From Paludibaculum fermentans (GTDB taxonomy: Bacteria > Acidobacteriota > Terriglobia > Bryobacterales > Bryobacteraceae), in the NCBI RefSeq assembly GCF_015277775.1, contig NZ_CP063849.1:5037501-5101500 (forward strand): a DNA stretch of 64,000 nucleotides, in the 5' to 3' direction. Both the position numbers and the translations under genes were made by a program. Below the pieces are notes generated by a model. That model did no database searches. It was not told the origin of the DNA and saw only the letters and a program-made list of their open reading frames with translations. This document shows, piece after piece, positions 9,526-18,673 of this stretch; the first letter of the stretch is position 1, and the number at the start of each line of letters is the position of its first letter.

Positions 9526-12177
9526 CTACCTCCTCACTCCGGGCCCAACCTCTTCCAGTTCATTCAGTGCCGCCGCGAGCCGGGCCACGGACCGCACCAT
9601 CGAGGGGCTGTCGAACTTCTTCAGGCACTCCTCGAAGCCGCAGTTTCCATTGCCGCCGGCGGGCGGTTCGCCCGGGGTGAGGGAAAGGAAGGGCAGTGTT
9701 TCCAGCCCGGGCTTCTCGCGTACGGCCTGCAGGAGCGAGCGTCCGCCGGAGGGAGGCAGGTCCATGGAGGCCACAATCACGTCGATGCGGCGTTGATCCA
9801 GGGTGCGCAGCACGTCGTGCTCGTTTTCGGCCTCGACCACGCGATAGCCGGCCGACTCGAGGTCGGACCGCAACAGCGTGCGGGAGAAGGCTGAACCGTC
9901 GGCGAGCAGGACGATCGGCATGCTGGCGGAGGGCTTGCTCTCCTCGAACCAGTCGGAGCAGGTCAACTCCAGAATCGCGTGCAGGTCCAGGAAGTCGGTG
10001 ACGTTGTTGCCGACGACGGCCGAGCCCAACAGGCCCATGCGGCCGGCGCGATGCTGAATCACGGCCGAGTCCTCGACGATGTCGATGATCTGGTCGACGA
10101 CGACGCCGACACTGCGGTCCCTATCGGTGAAGACGATGGCTTGCACGGGATCGCGGGAAAGCGAGTCGTCGGGCATGCCGGGCTCCAGGATGGAGGCCAG
10201 CGAGACCAGCGGCAGAATGGAGTCGCGATATTGGATGACCTTGTGGCCGCCCGTATTCTCGAGGGCCGAGGCGCGGAACTCTTCCAGCCTGGCGACGAGA
10301 GTAAGGGGTACGGCGATGCGCTCCAGCGAGCCGGCTTTGAACAGGACGAGCCGCTTCAACTGGGAATCGGCGGCCGCCTGGCTCTTCTGGGATTCGCCGT
10401 GATTCTGTTCGGCGGAACCGGTGAGCACGCCGGACCGCTGGCCGATGCCGACGACATCCAGGATGAGGACGACTTTGCCGTCGCCCATGATGGTGGCTCC
10501 GGCGTAGGCGGTGAGCCCCTTGAGCTGTTTGCTCAGCGGCTTCACTACGATTTCCTGCGTGTCGCTGATGCCGTCCACCACCAGGCCGAACTGACGGTCT
10601 TCCGCCTGGAGCACGACGATGTTGACCGCCTCGGGGTTCTCCGGAGCACGCAGTTGGAGCACCTCGTTGAGATAGGCGATGGGCAGCAGTTGCTCGCGCC
10701 GCCGGTACACCATCGTTCCGTGGATTCTTTCGATCTGCTTGCCGCCGGCATCGCCCTCCAGCCGGATCAGTTCGAGCAGGTTGACCTGCGGAATCACAAA
10801 GCGTTCGCCGCCGCTGGTGATGACAAGCCCCGGGATGATGGCCAGGGTGAGCGGGATCTTCAGGCGGACGGTGGTGCCGAAGCCCACGCGGCTGGTGACA
10901 TCGACCAGGCCGCCGATCTTCTCAATATTGGAACGGACGACGTCCATGCCGACGCCGCGGCCGGAGACCTTGGTGACCTGCTCCGCCGTGGAGAAGCCGG
11001 GATGGAAGATCAGGTTCATCGCTTCGCGATCGCTGATCCTGTCCATCTGCTCCAGACGCAGGATGCCGCGCTCGACGGCTTTCTGCTTCAGGCGGTCCAG
11101 GTCGATGCCGGCGCCGTCGTCGCTGATTTCGATATTGACGTGCCCGCCTTCGTGATAGGCGCGCAGGAAGACGACTCCGGCCGGTTTCTTGCCGGCGGCC
11201 ACGCGTACGGCGGGTGACTCCACTCCGTGGTCGCAGCAGTTCCGCACCAGATGGGTGAGAGGATCCTTGATCGCCTCGATGATGGTCTTGTCCAGCTCAG
11301 TGGAGGTTCCGTCCATCTCCAGCCGGATCTGCTTGCCGAGGGAATAGGCGATGTCGCGGACGACACGCGGGAGTTTGTTCCAGACCACGCCGATGGGTTG
11401 CATGCGGGTCTTCATGACGCCTTCCTGCAACTCGGTCGTGATCAGGTTCAGCCGCTGGGAGGTCGAATTCAGGGACGCGTCGTCGTTCTGCGTGTTGTAT
11501 TGCAGAACCTGGTTCCGGGCGAGCACCAGTTCGCCCACGAGATTCATGAGCTTGTCGAGCAGGACGACATCGACGCGGATGGCGGAGTCGGCCACGGACG
11601 AGGAGTGCTCCTGCTGATCGGTGGTGGCGGCAGGCTCCATCTGCTCCGGCGCACTGTCCGCGTAGGACGGGGGTGCTGCCGGCATGGCCTCGGCGCTGGC
11701 CGGAGCTGCCTCGGGTGCTTTCTGCTGAGGAAGGGGCGGCGGCGGTGCTGCCACGGCAACCGGTGCTTTCGCTCCGTTCTGGGACGGCTCCTGCTGCTGG
11801 TAGACCTTCTTGAGTCTTTCAGTCAGGTCGGAATAGAGACAGTCGTTTTCTTCGCCGGTGACCTCGATGGCCGTCAGGATGGCCCGTACGGCGTCAATGA
11901 CTTCCAGGATGAGCGAGATGATGTGGCCATTGGCATCGAGTTCGCCGGCGCGCAGTTTGCTCAGGAGGCTTTCGGCCGCATGCGTTACGGTTTCCAGATG
12001 TGCGAACCCGAGGAAGCTGCACGTCCCTTTGATTGTGTGAAACGTGCGAAAAATGCTGCCGAGCAGCTCCACATCCTTAGGCCTGCGCTCCAACTCGACG
12101 ATCTCGTTGTCGAGCCTTGCCAGATTCTCGTTGCTCTCAATGAGAAACTCGCGAATCACTTCCTGGTCTTCCATCAT
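9526..12177 (-). CDS. cheA: CheA histidine kinase with two CheW-like domains and a degenerate receiver
   Basis: An 883-residue hybrid kinase. The HPt domain carries phospho-His47 (FRTFHTIKGTC). A Pro/Ala-rich linker follows (about 130-195), then P3 dimerisation (about 200-265) and an ATPase domain with N box RNCCDHGVE, ISDDGAGID and GRGVGMDVV. Two consecutive CheW-like P5 domains lie at about 440-585 and 605-740. The C-terminal receiver (about 753-870) has Ser804 where the phospho-acceptor Asp is expected (IVASMDLP), Ala759 for one acidic-pair residue, and keeps the Lys (CLKKF). That receiver is therefore unlikely to be phosphorylated. It starts just after the cheX-like gene, with GGGGGGAT before the ATG. 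Confidence 0.96.
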   Translation of the reverse strand: MMEDQEVIREFLIESNENLARLDNEIVELERRPKDVELLGSIFRTFHTIKGTCSFLGFAHLETVTHAAESLLSKLRAGELDANGHIISLILEVIDAVRAILTAIEVTGEENDCLYSDLTERLKKVYQQQEPSQNGAKAPVAVAAPPPPLPQQKAPEAAPASAEAMPAAPPSYADSAPEQMEPAATTDQQEHSSSVADSAIRVDVVLLDKLMNLVGELVLARNQVLQYNTQNDDASLNSTSQRLNLITTELQEGVMKTRMQPIGVVWNKLPRVVRDIAYSLGKQIRLEMDGTSTELDKTIIEAIKDPLTHLVRNCCDHGVESPAVRVAAGKKPAGVVFLRAYHEGGHVNIEISDDGAGIDLDRLKQKAVERGILRLEQMDRISDREAMNLIFHPGFSTAEQVTKVSGRGVGMDVVRSNIEKIGGLVDVTSRVGFGTTVRLKIPLTLAIIPGLVITSGGERFVIPQVNLLELIRLEGDAGGKQIERIHGTMVYRRREQLLPIAYLNEVLQLRAPENPEAVNIVVLQAEDRQFGLVVDGISDTQEIVVKPLSKQLKGLTAYAGATIMGDGKVVLILDVVGIGQRSGVLTGSAEQNHGESQKSQAAADSQLKRLVLFKAGSLERIAVPLTLVARLEEFRASALENTGGHKVIQYRDSILPLVSLASILEPGMPDDSLSRDPVQAIVFTDRDRSVGVVVDQIIDIVEDSAVIQHRAGRMGLLGSAVVGNNVTDFLDLHAILELTCSDWFEESKPSASMPIVLLADGSAFSRTLLRSDLESAGYRVVEAENEHDVLRTLDQRRIDVIVASMDLPPSGGRSLLQAVREKPGLETLPFLSLTPGEPPAGGNGNCGFEECLKKFDSPSMVRSVARLAAALNELEEVGPGVRR

Positions 12178-12188
12178 CGGATCCCCCC

Positions 12189-12683
12189 CTATCCTTGGAC
12201 TGGTTTGCCCAACATCAGAGTCAGGCGCCCCGCTGCGTACCCGGTAATGTCCGCCGAAACGTCGAAACGGAGAAGCGGAGCCTTCATCATCTGAAGGACA
12301 TCGGCGGGTACGGAATTAAGGTCACTACACACTTCCGCGAGCACCACGCGGGCCTCGTCGTGGAAGCAGCGCGAACAGATGTTCAGGATTTCCCTGATCG
12401 TCTCCATGAGGTCGTTGTCCAGCTTCCCGGCCCGGATCGCAGTGGCGACGGCATAGGGCGGGAAGACCAGCATGGCGCCGGCGGCGTTGGCGGCGAACAC
12501 GAGGTCGACGACACAGAGACAGATACGGCCGGTGGCGGCCTCGCGGTAGACGCCGAAGACTTTCGCCACTTTGGGTCCGAGGTCAAGGGGTGGCGCCTTG
12601 GCGACCACGACCTTCCTGCCCAGAATACCGGACAAAAGAGTCCCAATTACAGTCACATCCGGGAGTTTGGGTAGCGCACTCAT
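12189..12683 (-). CDS. CheX/CheC-like CheY-P phosphatase
   Basis: A 164-residue protein resembling the CheC/CheX/FliY phosphatase fold. The region LMETIREILNICSR carries the E-x-x-N catalytic pattern in an amphipathic helix, and a C-terminal beta-region precedes LTLMLGKPVQG. Only one E-x-x-N motif is clear, as in CheX. The start ATG 12683 overlaps the preceding cheY stop in an ATGA arrangement, linking a CheY directly to its likely phosphatase. The open frame continues upstream as an antisense-like shadow of cheY, which is why that longer start was rejected. Family membership is by motif and context, so moderate confidence. Confidence 0.75.
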   Translation of the reverse strand: MSALPKLPDVTVIGTLLSGILGRKVVVAKAPPLDLGPKVAKVFGVYREAATGRICLCVVDLVFAANAAGAMLVFPPYAVATAIRAGKLDNDLMETIREILNICSRCFHDEARVVLAEVCSDLNSVPADVLQMMKAPLLRFDVSADITGYAAGRLTLMLGKPVQG

Positions 12684-13045
12684 GGCTTGAGCACCGTATT
12701 CAGGGCAATCTGGAAGTGTTCCGCGGTGAACGGCTTGCTGATCAGGTAGTCTGCGCCGGCATCCGCGGCTTCGAGCCTCATTTCGTTCGTGCATTCCGTG
12801 GTGACGAAGACGAACGGCAAGTACCTGCCTAGTTCGCGAATGCTGCGCAGGAGCTCGATTCCGGACATGCCCGGCATATTCCAATCGCAGAGCATCAGGT
12901 CTGGAACACTGCCTTTGACCATCTCGAGAGCTTCATGACCTGTTGAAGCTTCCAACACATTCTCACTGCCGTAACCGATCTGACGCAGGGTCCGGCGCAC
13001 GATCATGCGCATCGCCTTGCTGTCATCAACAACCAAGATGTTCAT
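12680..13045 (-). CDS. cheY: CheY response regulator, first gene of the chemotaxis operon
   Basis: A 121-residue receiver with VVDDSKAMRM (acidic pair), LCDWNMPGMSG (phospho-acceptor Asp), FVTTE (switch Thr) and ISKPF (conserved Lys). GAGGATAG precedes ATG 13045. It heads the minus-strand cluster and is translationally coupled to the CheX-like phosphatase. It faces motAB across a 412-bp gap, so it is the better candidate for the motor-binding CheY of the two in this cluster. Confidence 0.96.
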   Translation of the reverse strand: MNILVVDDSKAMRMIVRRTLRQIGYGSENVLEASTGHEALEMVKGSVPDLMLCDWNMPGMSGIELLRSIRELGRYLPFVFVTTECTNEMRLEAADAGADYLISKPFTAEHFQIALNTVLKP

Positions 13046-13457
13046 CTTCTATCCTCATCCGCACTTGGTGAAGCGTGCGCGCGCTCCTACCCTGGGACTA
13101 TCACTTGCCGGGCACTGGGTAGGTAAGTACCCCGATGCCATTTATTCGGCGCTCTCTGCAAATCTCATTAGGGTGGAACCGATAAATGTAGATTTTCTCA
13201 TACACCAGCTCAGCAACTATACCGTATTGTCCTGATTGGTTTGCGCCTTATCTGTTGACTAGCTTGACTTTATGCAGAACGAGCTACCTCAGGCCATCTG
13301 TAGCCGGCATTACCTTTCAGGCTCGCCGCCCTAATGAAAACTCCTAGCGGTGCCGATCATATGACTTCAAGTCTCGAGGCAAGAAACGGCGCGTGCCGTC
13401 CTAAAGCGTCGCGGGCATATCGAGATGCCTGGCGAATACTATACGTGAAGGTATTCT
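13046..13457. other. 412-bp divergent regulatory gap between cheY and motA
   Basis: No gene is supported. It is richer in A+T than its neighbours, as expected of a divergent promoter region. Near the che side, CTACCC (13086-13091) pairs with GGGTAG (13116-13121) and could fold in the che leader. Nearer motA there is a possible sigma-28-like element, listed separately. A TATAGT occurs on the minus strand near 13215 without a good -35. Confidence 0.5.
13332..13359 (+). promoter_or_regulatory. Possible sigma-28 (FliA)-type promoter upstream of motA
   Basis: TAAT-N16-GCCGATCA resembles the motility consensus TAAA-N15-GCCGATAA. The -10-like half matches 7 of 8 positions, while the -35-like half and spacer are each off by one. 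It lies about 100 bp before motA, the kind of gene FliA controls. Tentative. Confidence 0.35.
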
Positions 13458-14330
13458 ATGTTTGTGATTATCGGCATCATTGTTGTATTTGGCTGCATAG
13501 GCGGGGGTTACTTTTTAGAAAAAGGTAATTTCATGGTTCTGCTGCAGCCGGCTGAACTCCTGATTATTGGTGGGGCGGCCGTGGGGTCGGTACTGATTGC
13601 CAATCCGTTGAGCATCTTAAAGAAGTTGGTAAGCAGCGGCCTGCAGGTCTTCAAAGGATCGCGCTACACCGCGACGGTATACCTGGACACGTTGCGTTTC
13701 CTGAGTGAGTTCTTCGACGCGGCGACGCGGCGCGGCCTGGTCAGCCTGGAGGACGACGTGGTGGATCCTTCGAAGAGTGCCCTCTTCCAGAAGCACCCCA
13801 CGATTACCAAGAACCCCGAGGCGCTCTACTTCTTCTGCGACACGATGCGCAGTGTCCTGATTGGCGGCATCGCGCCGCATGACATCGACCACATCATGGA
13901 AGCGGACCTTGAGATTCTGCAGAAGAAGAGCAAGGCGCCGGCGGCGGCGCTCTCGACGATGGCCGACAGCCTGCCCGGGTTGGGCATTGTCGCGGCGGTG
14001 CTGGGTGTCGTCATCACCATGGGCGCCCTGGGCGGACCGCCCGAAGAGATCGGCCACAAGGTGGCGGCGGCGCTGGTTGGCACGTTTCTGGGCATCCTAC
14101 TTTGTTACGGATTTGTGGGACCGATTTCGCAGAACATCAAGAAGCAGGTGGACGACCAGAGCGAGTATTTCTCGTGCCTGCGGATGGCCCTGCTCTGCTA
14201 TGTGAAGGACATTCCGCCGGCTCTTGCGCTGGAGGCGGCGCGGCGCTCGATTCCGCACAACGTGCGTCCGACCTATGAGGCGATGGATAAGGCCTGCCGT
14301 GCGGCCAGGGGTGCGGGAGTCGCAGCATGA
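13458..14330 (+). CDS. motA: MotA flagellar motor stator protein
   Basis: Inner-membrane stator subunit that forms the ion channel with MotB and pushes on the flagellar rotor. It has 290 residues and four membrane segments: about 2-20, 32-52, 160-185 and 195-220. The conserved block [19 protein letters not shown] holds the channel proline, and a charged cytoplasmic loop lies between TM2 and TM3. The ATG at 13458 is preceded by GAAGG. The last codon overlaps the motB start (ATGA), giving coupled translation. No other flagellar genes are in the window. Confidence 0.96.
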   Translation: MFVIIGIIVVFGCIGGGYFLEKGNFMVLLQPAELLIIGGAAVGSVLIANPLSILKKLVSSGLQVFKGSRYTATVYLDTLRFLSEFFDAATRRGLVSLEDDVVDPSKSALFQKHPTITKNPEALYFFCDTMRSVLIGGIAPHDIDHIMEADLEILQKKSKAPAAALSTMADSLPGLGIVAAVLGVVITMGALGGPPEEIGHKVAAALVGTFLGILLCYGFVGPISQNIKKQVDDQSEYFSCLRMALLCYVKDIPPALALEAARRSIPHNVRPTYEAMDKACRAARGAGVAA

Positions 14331-15169
14331 GTGGCCATGGCAAAGATCAGCCGATCATCATTATTCACAAGCATGCCGAGCATGACGAAGAACATGGCGG
14401 CGCCTGGAAGGTGGCTTACGCCGATTTCGTGACGGCCATGATGGCGCTCTTCATCGTGCTGTGGCTGCTGAGCTCCAGCGAGAGCGTGAAGAAGGCGGTG
14501 GGCGGGTATTTCCTGGATCCGACGGGCAAGGGCAAGCAGGTTGGCTCCAGCAATGTCGGCGCCGGTGAAGTGGCACGGTTGAACCGCAACGACATGCATC
14601 AACTGAAGGACAAACTGGAGCAGGCGATGAAGCAGACTCCAGCCTTCGAGAAAATGGAAAAGCAGGTAAGGATTACACAAGGCGCGGAGGGGTTGCGGAT
14701 CGACCTATTGGAGACGCAGAGAGGCGTCTTCTTCCTGACGGGATCGCCCAGTCCGACCAAGGAGGGAGTGGAACTCGTCCAGATGCTCGCCTCCGAGCTC
14801 AAGAAATTGCCTCACAAAGTTGCGATTGAGGGTCACAGCGACTCGGCGCCGTTCGGGGAAGGCGAGTATTCCAACTGGGAGTTGTCCTCCGACCGCGCGA
14901 ACGCCGCCCGGCGTATTCTGAGCGCCAACGGAATTTCGGACGACCGGTTCAGCCAGGTGCGTGGCTTTGCCGACCGCAGGCTGCTGCTGAAGAACGAGCC
15001 GATGAATCCGACCAACCGGCGCATCTCCATCATTGTCCGCAACATCGGACTGGATGAGATGGAGGAGATGGGGCGCGAGGTTCCACTCTCCGGCGCTGGA
15101 GCGGCCGTGGGTGAGAAGAAAGAGGCGGAAGGCGCCAAGAAAGAACCGGAAGCCGCGAGCCATCATTGA
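14327..15169 (+). CDS. motB: MotB flagellar motor stator/peptidoglycan anchor
   Basis: Partner of MotA, with 280 residues. It has a short cytoplasmic N-terminus and a single TM at about 31-48 containing the essential proton-binding Asp33 (YADFVTAMMALF). A plug/linker precedes an OmpA-like peptidoglycan-binding domain at about 140-245 (IEGHSDSAPFGEG, ELSSDRANAARR, NRRISIIV). The Lys/Glu/Ala-rich tail is disordered. The Asp in a TM without sodium-type features suggests proton drive, but this is inference. It starts inside the motA stop codon. Confidence 0.96.
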   Translation: MSGHGKDQPIIIIHKHAEHDEEHGGAWKVAYADFVTAMMALFIVLWLLSSSESVKKAVGGYFLDPTGKGKQVGSSNVGAGEVARLNRNDMHQLKDKLEQAMKQTPAFEKMEKQVRITQGAEGLRIDLLETQRGVFFLTGSPSPTKEGVELVQMLASELKKLPHKVAIEGHSDSAPFGEGEYSNWELSSDRANAARRILSANGISDDRFSQVRGFADRRLLLKNEPMNPTNRRISIIVRNIGLDEMEEMGREVPLSGAGAAVGEKKEAEGAKKEPEAASHH

Positions 15170-15202
15170 CCGGGGCCCGGCCGGGCCATCGAGACCTGTA
15201 AG

Positions 15203-16078
15203 ATGATCTTGATTCCCATGCCTCCGCGGTCTCTGTTCCTCGCTTCTCTCCCGCTCGTTTCCGTGCTGTTGGGCGGAACGGCCTTCGGCGCTCAACCGGG
15301 TGTGCCGGGCTACGACCGGCTGTATGTCTTTGGCGACAGCTACTCCGACTCGGGGGCGGGCTATATCGACGGCGATGGGCCGACCGCGGTGGTCTATCTG
15401 GCCCGGCACCTGGGCCTGAACCTGGTACCGGCCCCCAGCCGCGAGAATCCTCAATCCAGCCTGAATTTCGCGGTCAGCGGGGCGCGGACAGACCGCGGCG
15501 CGGGCCACCGGATCGAGGGAGCCCTGCTCGGCTACGGCATGCGCAACCAGATCGAGGACTTTGAGGCCGGAGTCCGAGCACACAGGATCGAGTTCAACCC
15601 GGGGCGCGCGCTATTCTTCATCGCCGGGGGGCTGAACGACTCGCGCCTGGCGACCACCACAACGATCGAGAACCTGAAGGAGGAGATCAGAATTCTCCAC
15701 TCCGTGGGCGCGCGCCGCTTTATGCTGGCGCTGCTGCCCATGTCCCTGCCGAACTTCAGCCAGGTGGGGCGGCGCCTCAACCCGGACCTGGCGCGGATCC
15801 CGCAGGAGATCCGGACGGAGTTCCCGGACGTACAGATCGCACTGAGCAGTTGGGGCCTATTCATGGACTACGTGATGCGCGATGCAGTGGACTACGGCAT
15901 CGAGAACACCACGTCGGCCTGTGCCGGCCGGGCGATCTTCCATGAAGACGCTACCCCCTGCCAGCAGCCGTCGACCTATTTCTACTACCACGCCGGGCAT
16001 CCGTCGACCGCCGTCCACCGCATCGTGGGCGGCCAGTTGTACGAGGAACTGCTCAGCGCGGGGCCGAAACCGGAGTAG
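15203..16078 (+). CDS. Secreted GDSL/SGNH-family lipase/esterase
   Basis: A 291-residue protein with a signal peptide (about 1-30, ending GGTAFGA). The catalytic motif YVFGDSYSDSG places Ser46 as nucleophile. GGLNDS supplies the block III Asn, and block V is YYHAGHPSTAVH with His266. The Asp usually found three residues before the catalytic His (D-x-x-H) is His263 here. The start is ATG 15203 or, five codons later, ATG 15218; neither has a strong Shine-Dalgarno. It lies 33 bp after motB but probably belongs to a different function, hydrolysis of an exported ester. The substrate is unknown. Confidence 0.85.
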   Translation: MILIPMPPRSLFLASLPLVSVLLGGTAFGAQPGVPGYDRLYVFGDSYSDSGAGYIDGDGPTAVVYLARHLGLNLVPAPSRENPQSSLNFAVSGARTDRGAGHRIEGALLGYGMRNQIEDFEAGVRAHRIEFNPGRALFFIAGGLNDSRLATTTTIENLKEEIRILHSVGARRFMLALLPMSLPNFSQVGRRLNPDLARIPQEIRTEFPDVQIALSSWGLFMDYVMRDAVDYGIENTTSACAGRAIFHEDATPCQQPSTYFYYHAGHPSTAVHRIVGGQLYEELLSAGPKPE

Positions 16079-16204
16079 GCGGACGTTTGGGGGCCGGGCG
16101 GTAGCCAGCCGATCCACCATGGATTAGCCCCGCATTACAGCTGTATATCACATGTCACACCTGGTAATTCGAACTCAATGGCACCCGGCGGCTAGACTGA
16201 AATC

Positions 16205-16969
16205 GTGGTGGACCTTCACTCACATATCCTGTTCGGCATGGACGATGGGGCCCGCACGATCGACGACAGTCTTGCGATGGCGAAGATGGCGGTCGCGTGC
16301 GGAACTACCGACATCGTCGCCACTCCTCACGCCGACAGCCAGTACCGTTACGATCCAAAGCTGGTGGAGGAGCGGCTGGAGCAGGTCCAGAAACTCATCG
16401 GCACGTCCCTGCGGATGCACCGTGGCTGTGACTTTCACCTGAGCTACGAGAACATCCGCCTGGCGTTGGAGAAGCCGAATCGCTACTCCATCAACGGCCG
16501 CGGCTATCTGCTGGTGGAGTTCTCCGACACCCTGATTATGAGCTCCACGGAACAGATCTTCTCGGAACTCATGTCCGCCGGCCTGGTCCCGATCGTCACG
16601 CATCCTGAGCGCAATCCGCATCTGGTCAAGGACATAAAACGCCTCACCCGCTGGGTGGAGCGGGGCGCCTTCCTGCAGGTGACGGCGCAGAGCCTGCTGG
16701 GCAAGTTCGGGCCGGCCGCACACCGCTGCTGCGTCAGCCTGCTGGATGCCGGGCTGGTGCATTTTGTCGCCAGCGACGCCCATGATACCCAACGGCGGCC
16801 GCCGCGTCTGGATCTCGCCCGCAACTACCTGATGCAACGCTACGGCCCCGAGTACGCGGAACTCCTGCTGGAGATCAACCCGCGCAGCGTACTGGACGGC
16901 CGGGCGCTGGACCCGGGCCCCCTGGTCCTGCCGGAAGCGCCGAAACGCTGGTACCAGTTCTGGCGTTAG
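16205..16969 (+). CDS. CpsB/CapC (YwqE)-like PHP-type protein-tyrosine phosphatase
   Basis: A 254-residue PHP-fold phosphatase. The metal-binding motifs appear in order: DLHSHILFGMDDG at the N-terminus, ATPHAD, VTHPERN and ASDAHD. Proteins of this family dephosphorylate bacterial tyrosine kinases that control capsule synthesis. The natural target here is the Wzc-type kinase encoded at 47788-50349, and the separation of the pair by 31 kb is unusual. The GTG at 16205 (or GTG 16208) lacks a Shine-Dalgarno. TAGACT, six bases upstream of the GTG, would place a transcript start at or near the codon, so leaderless expression is possible. Confidence 0.88.
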   Translation: MVDLHSHILFGMDDGARTIDDSLAMAKMAVACGTTDIVATPHADSQYRYDPKLVEERLEQVQKLIGTSLRMHRGCDFHLSYENIRLALEKPNRYSINGRGYLLVEFSDTLIMSSTEQIFSELMSAGLVPIVTHPERNPHLVKDIKRLTRWVERGAFLQVTAQSLLGKFGPAAHRCCVSLLDAGLVHFVASDAHDTQRRPPRLDLARNYLMQRYGPEYAELLLEINPRSVLDGRALDPGPLVLPEAPKRWYQFWR

Positions 16970-17042
16970 ACCTTCGCGCGGAAGTCTTTCATTTGACGGA
17001 GCGGGCCTGTCTTACGCTCTCCCGTATGACATATGAAGGACA

Positions 17043-17078
17043 CTAAAGTCTTTAGAATCTGCAATTTATAGCTTGCAG
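17043..17078 (+). promoter_or_regulatory. Two adjacent inverted repeats upstream of the FecR-like gene
   Basis: CTAAAG-T-CTTTAG (17043-17055) is a perfect 13-base palindrome, and CTGCAA-N8-TTGCAG (17059-17064 with 17073-17078) follows four bases later. They lie 64-99 bp before the start at 17142, in an A+T-rich patch of a GC-rich region. They look like an operator or a leader structure; no regulator can be named. Confidence 0.45.
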
Positions 17079-17141
17079 CAACCCCTCTCTGAACGTAAGA
17101 TTGAGTCTGTTGTTGATTTCTTCTATAAGGAGGACGTGTCG

Positions 17142-17609
17142 ATGCGCAATTGGGCAGTACTGGTACTGCTATCGGCCGCTGCGGTGATCGCACAGGCGGC
17201 GGCTCCGGTCGCAACGGCGTCTAGCGGGGAAGATTTTTCGCTGAAAGGCGCGGCGGCTCCGGTCGCTGGTGTGCCTTCGTACCCTGTCATGGCAGGTGAT
17301 GAGATCCAGGCAGGCAGCGCTTCCACCGTATTGAAGTTCAAGGATGGCAGCACCGTCACGCTGGCTCCGCACGCCAGGGCTCGCGTGGAAGATGGCGGTT
17401 CACAAGTGGCTGTACGCCTCCTGTCCGGCGGCGGCACTTACTCATTCAGCCAGGCGGGTTTCGTACAGCTCTACGCCGGCAGCAAGTCCGTGCCGACACC
17501 TGGATCCACCGGGCAGTTCGCGCTGGAATCAGCGCGTGTTTCCACACCTTCGGCTCGCATCGCGGAACCCTCGTTGGTGACTCCGCCCGCCATCAGCCGT
17601 CGACGCTAG
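17142..17609 (+). CDS. Small secreted FecR-like domain protein
   Basis: A 155-residue exported protein with a signal peptide (about 1-23, ending AQAAA). The segment GDEIQAGSASTVLKFKDGST followed by VTLAPHARARVE matches the beta-repeat pattern of FecR-like domains (threshold-crossing 'potentially toxic/structural' surface domain). There is no transmembrane or anti-sigma N-terminus, so it is not a classical FecR regulator. ATG 17142 was chosen because AAGGAGGA lies seven to eight bases upstream; the frame is open further 5' but lacks a ribosome site. It precedes a PEP-CTERM gene, so a cell-envelope or matrix role is plausible. Confidence 0.7.
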   Translation: MRNWAVLVLLSAAAVIAQAAAPVATASSGEDFSLKGAAAPVAGVPSYPVMAGDEIQAGSASTVLKFKDGSTVTLAPHARARVEDGGSQVAVRLLSGGGTYSFSQAGFVQLYAGSKSVPTPGSTGQFALESARVSTPSARIAEPSLVTPPAISRRR

Positions 17610-17620
17610 TTCCCGTCGTT

Positions 17621-17644
17621 CGCCCGGCTTTCCCCAGCCGGGCG
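17621..17644 (+). terminator. Hairpin downstream of the FecR-like gene
   Basis: CGCCCGGCT-TTCCCC-AGCCGGGCG is a perfect 9-bp stem, 11 bp after the stop at 17609. It has no T-run, so it is either a weak terminator or an mRNA 3'-end stabiliser. Confidence 0.5.
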
Positions 17645-17808
17645 GCGGCCAACCCTTGAAGCGGCAATTACAAAACACAATCGCAGTTGGTCGAGAGCGT
17701 TAGACGGGCCCAAGGGACATCGAATCCCGGGGCAATCCAGTCGGCGGCCGGCCAACACAGCAACAAGCAATTGAGGCTTGGAGATTTCTGATCGGGAGGA
17801 GTGAATTC

Positions 17809-18636
17809 ATGATTCGTTTCGCTTTGGCGTTCCTGCTTGCCCCCATGGCCATGATGGCCGCAACCATTTCCGTGAACGTCTACGCTGCGCTGGGCCCGAG
17901 CCCTTACCCCGGCGAATCGCCCTCGTATGGCACCGCTTATCCGCAGGCCGGCACCTATGCCACCACGGTACAGGACGCATTGCAGGCGGGCGGAACCGAC
18001 AGCGGAGACATCAACACGTCACCGACGGCGTTCAACAAAGTCACTTCGGTGAATGCGTCGGAGATTCTGACCAGTGCCGGCGCTTACAACATGTGGCGCG
18101 GCAACCTGAATCCCACCGGCAATTTCGCGAACGAGACGGGCACCTTCCTGTTCTTCCCGTTTTCGATCACCGTAACGGGCGGCCAGGTAGCGCTCTCGGA
18201 TATTACGTTTACGCAGACCTTCAGCAACCCGACGCTGCAGGCGGCTTACGGAGTGAATTACGTCTACTCCGCCGCCGATATTTACTCGTTTGAAGAGATG
18301 GGCTTCGTGAACCCCAGCACGTACTTGACCGGCGGTGAGGGCGCCAGCACACCGGTGGATGGCATCTTCAATACCGGCGGATTCTTCGCTTTCGCATATA
18401 ACGCCACCGCCAACGGCGGCGTAACGCCCAATCAACAGGTCGCCAATACGCTGGCCGCCATCGCGGCCTTCGGCAACTACACGATCAAGACTTGCGTTTC
18501 CGTCGGCACCCAGGCTTCGAGCTGCGCGGAGGTCGCGGTCAACGCGCCGCCCCAGGCGATCCCGGAACCGGCCTCCTATGCGCTGATGGGCGCAGGACTG
18601 CTGAGCCTGCTCGCTTTCCGCCGCAAGCGCGCCTAG
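17809..18636 (+). CDS. PEP-CTERM sorting domain protein
   Basis: A 275-residue secreted protein of unknown function with a signal peptide (about 1-26, MIRFALAFLLAPMAMMAA). A low-complexity Gly/Thr/Asn-rich beta body has no recognised catalytic motif. The C-terminal sorting signal is PEPASYALMGAGLLSLLAF followed by RRKRA. PEP-CTERM tails are processed by exosortase/EpsH systems linked to exopolysaccharide; no exosortase gene is in this window. GGGAGGAG precedes ATG 17809. A strong terminator 125 bp downstream suggests a monocistronic message. Confidence 0.9.
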   Translation: MIRFALAFLLAPMAMMAATISVNVYAALGPSPYPGESPSYGTAYPQAGTYATTVQDALQAGGTDSGDINTSPTAFNKVTSVNASEILTSAGAYNMWRGNLNPTGNFANETGTFLFFPFSITVTGGQVALSDITFTQTFSNPTLQAAYGVNYVYSAADIYSFEEMGFVNPSTYLTGGEGASTPVDGIFNTGGFFAFAYNATANGGVTPNQQVANTLAAIAAFGNYTIKTCVSVGTQASSCAEVAVNAPPQAIPEPASYALMGAGLLSLLAFRRKRA

Positions 18637-18650
18637 CGGGCGGTTGCCGA

Positions 18651-18673
18651 CCGGAAGGGTCTTCACCTTCCGG
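18651..18673 (+). repeat. Hairpin after the PEP-CTERM gene
   Basis: CCGGAAGG-GTCTTCA-CCTTCCGG is a perfect 8-bp stem 14 bp after the stop codon and has no T-run. With the terminator at 18761 it gives the transcript two 3' structures. Confidence 0.5.

Noticed and set aside
13046-13457. c-di-GMP (GEMM) riboswitch upstream of motA or cheY
   Set aside because: The conserved GEMM core bases were not found on either strand.
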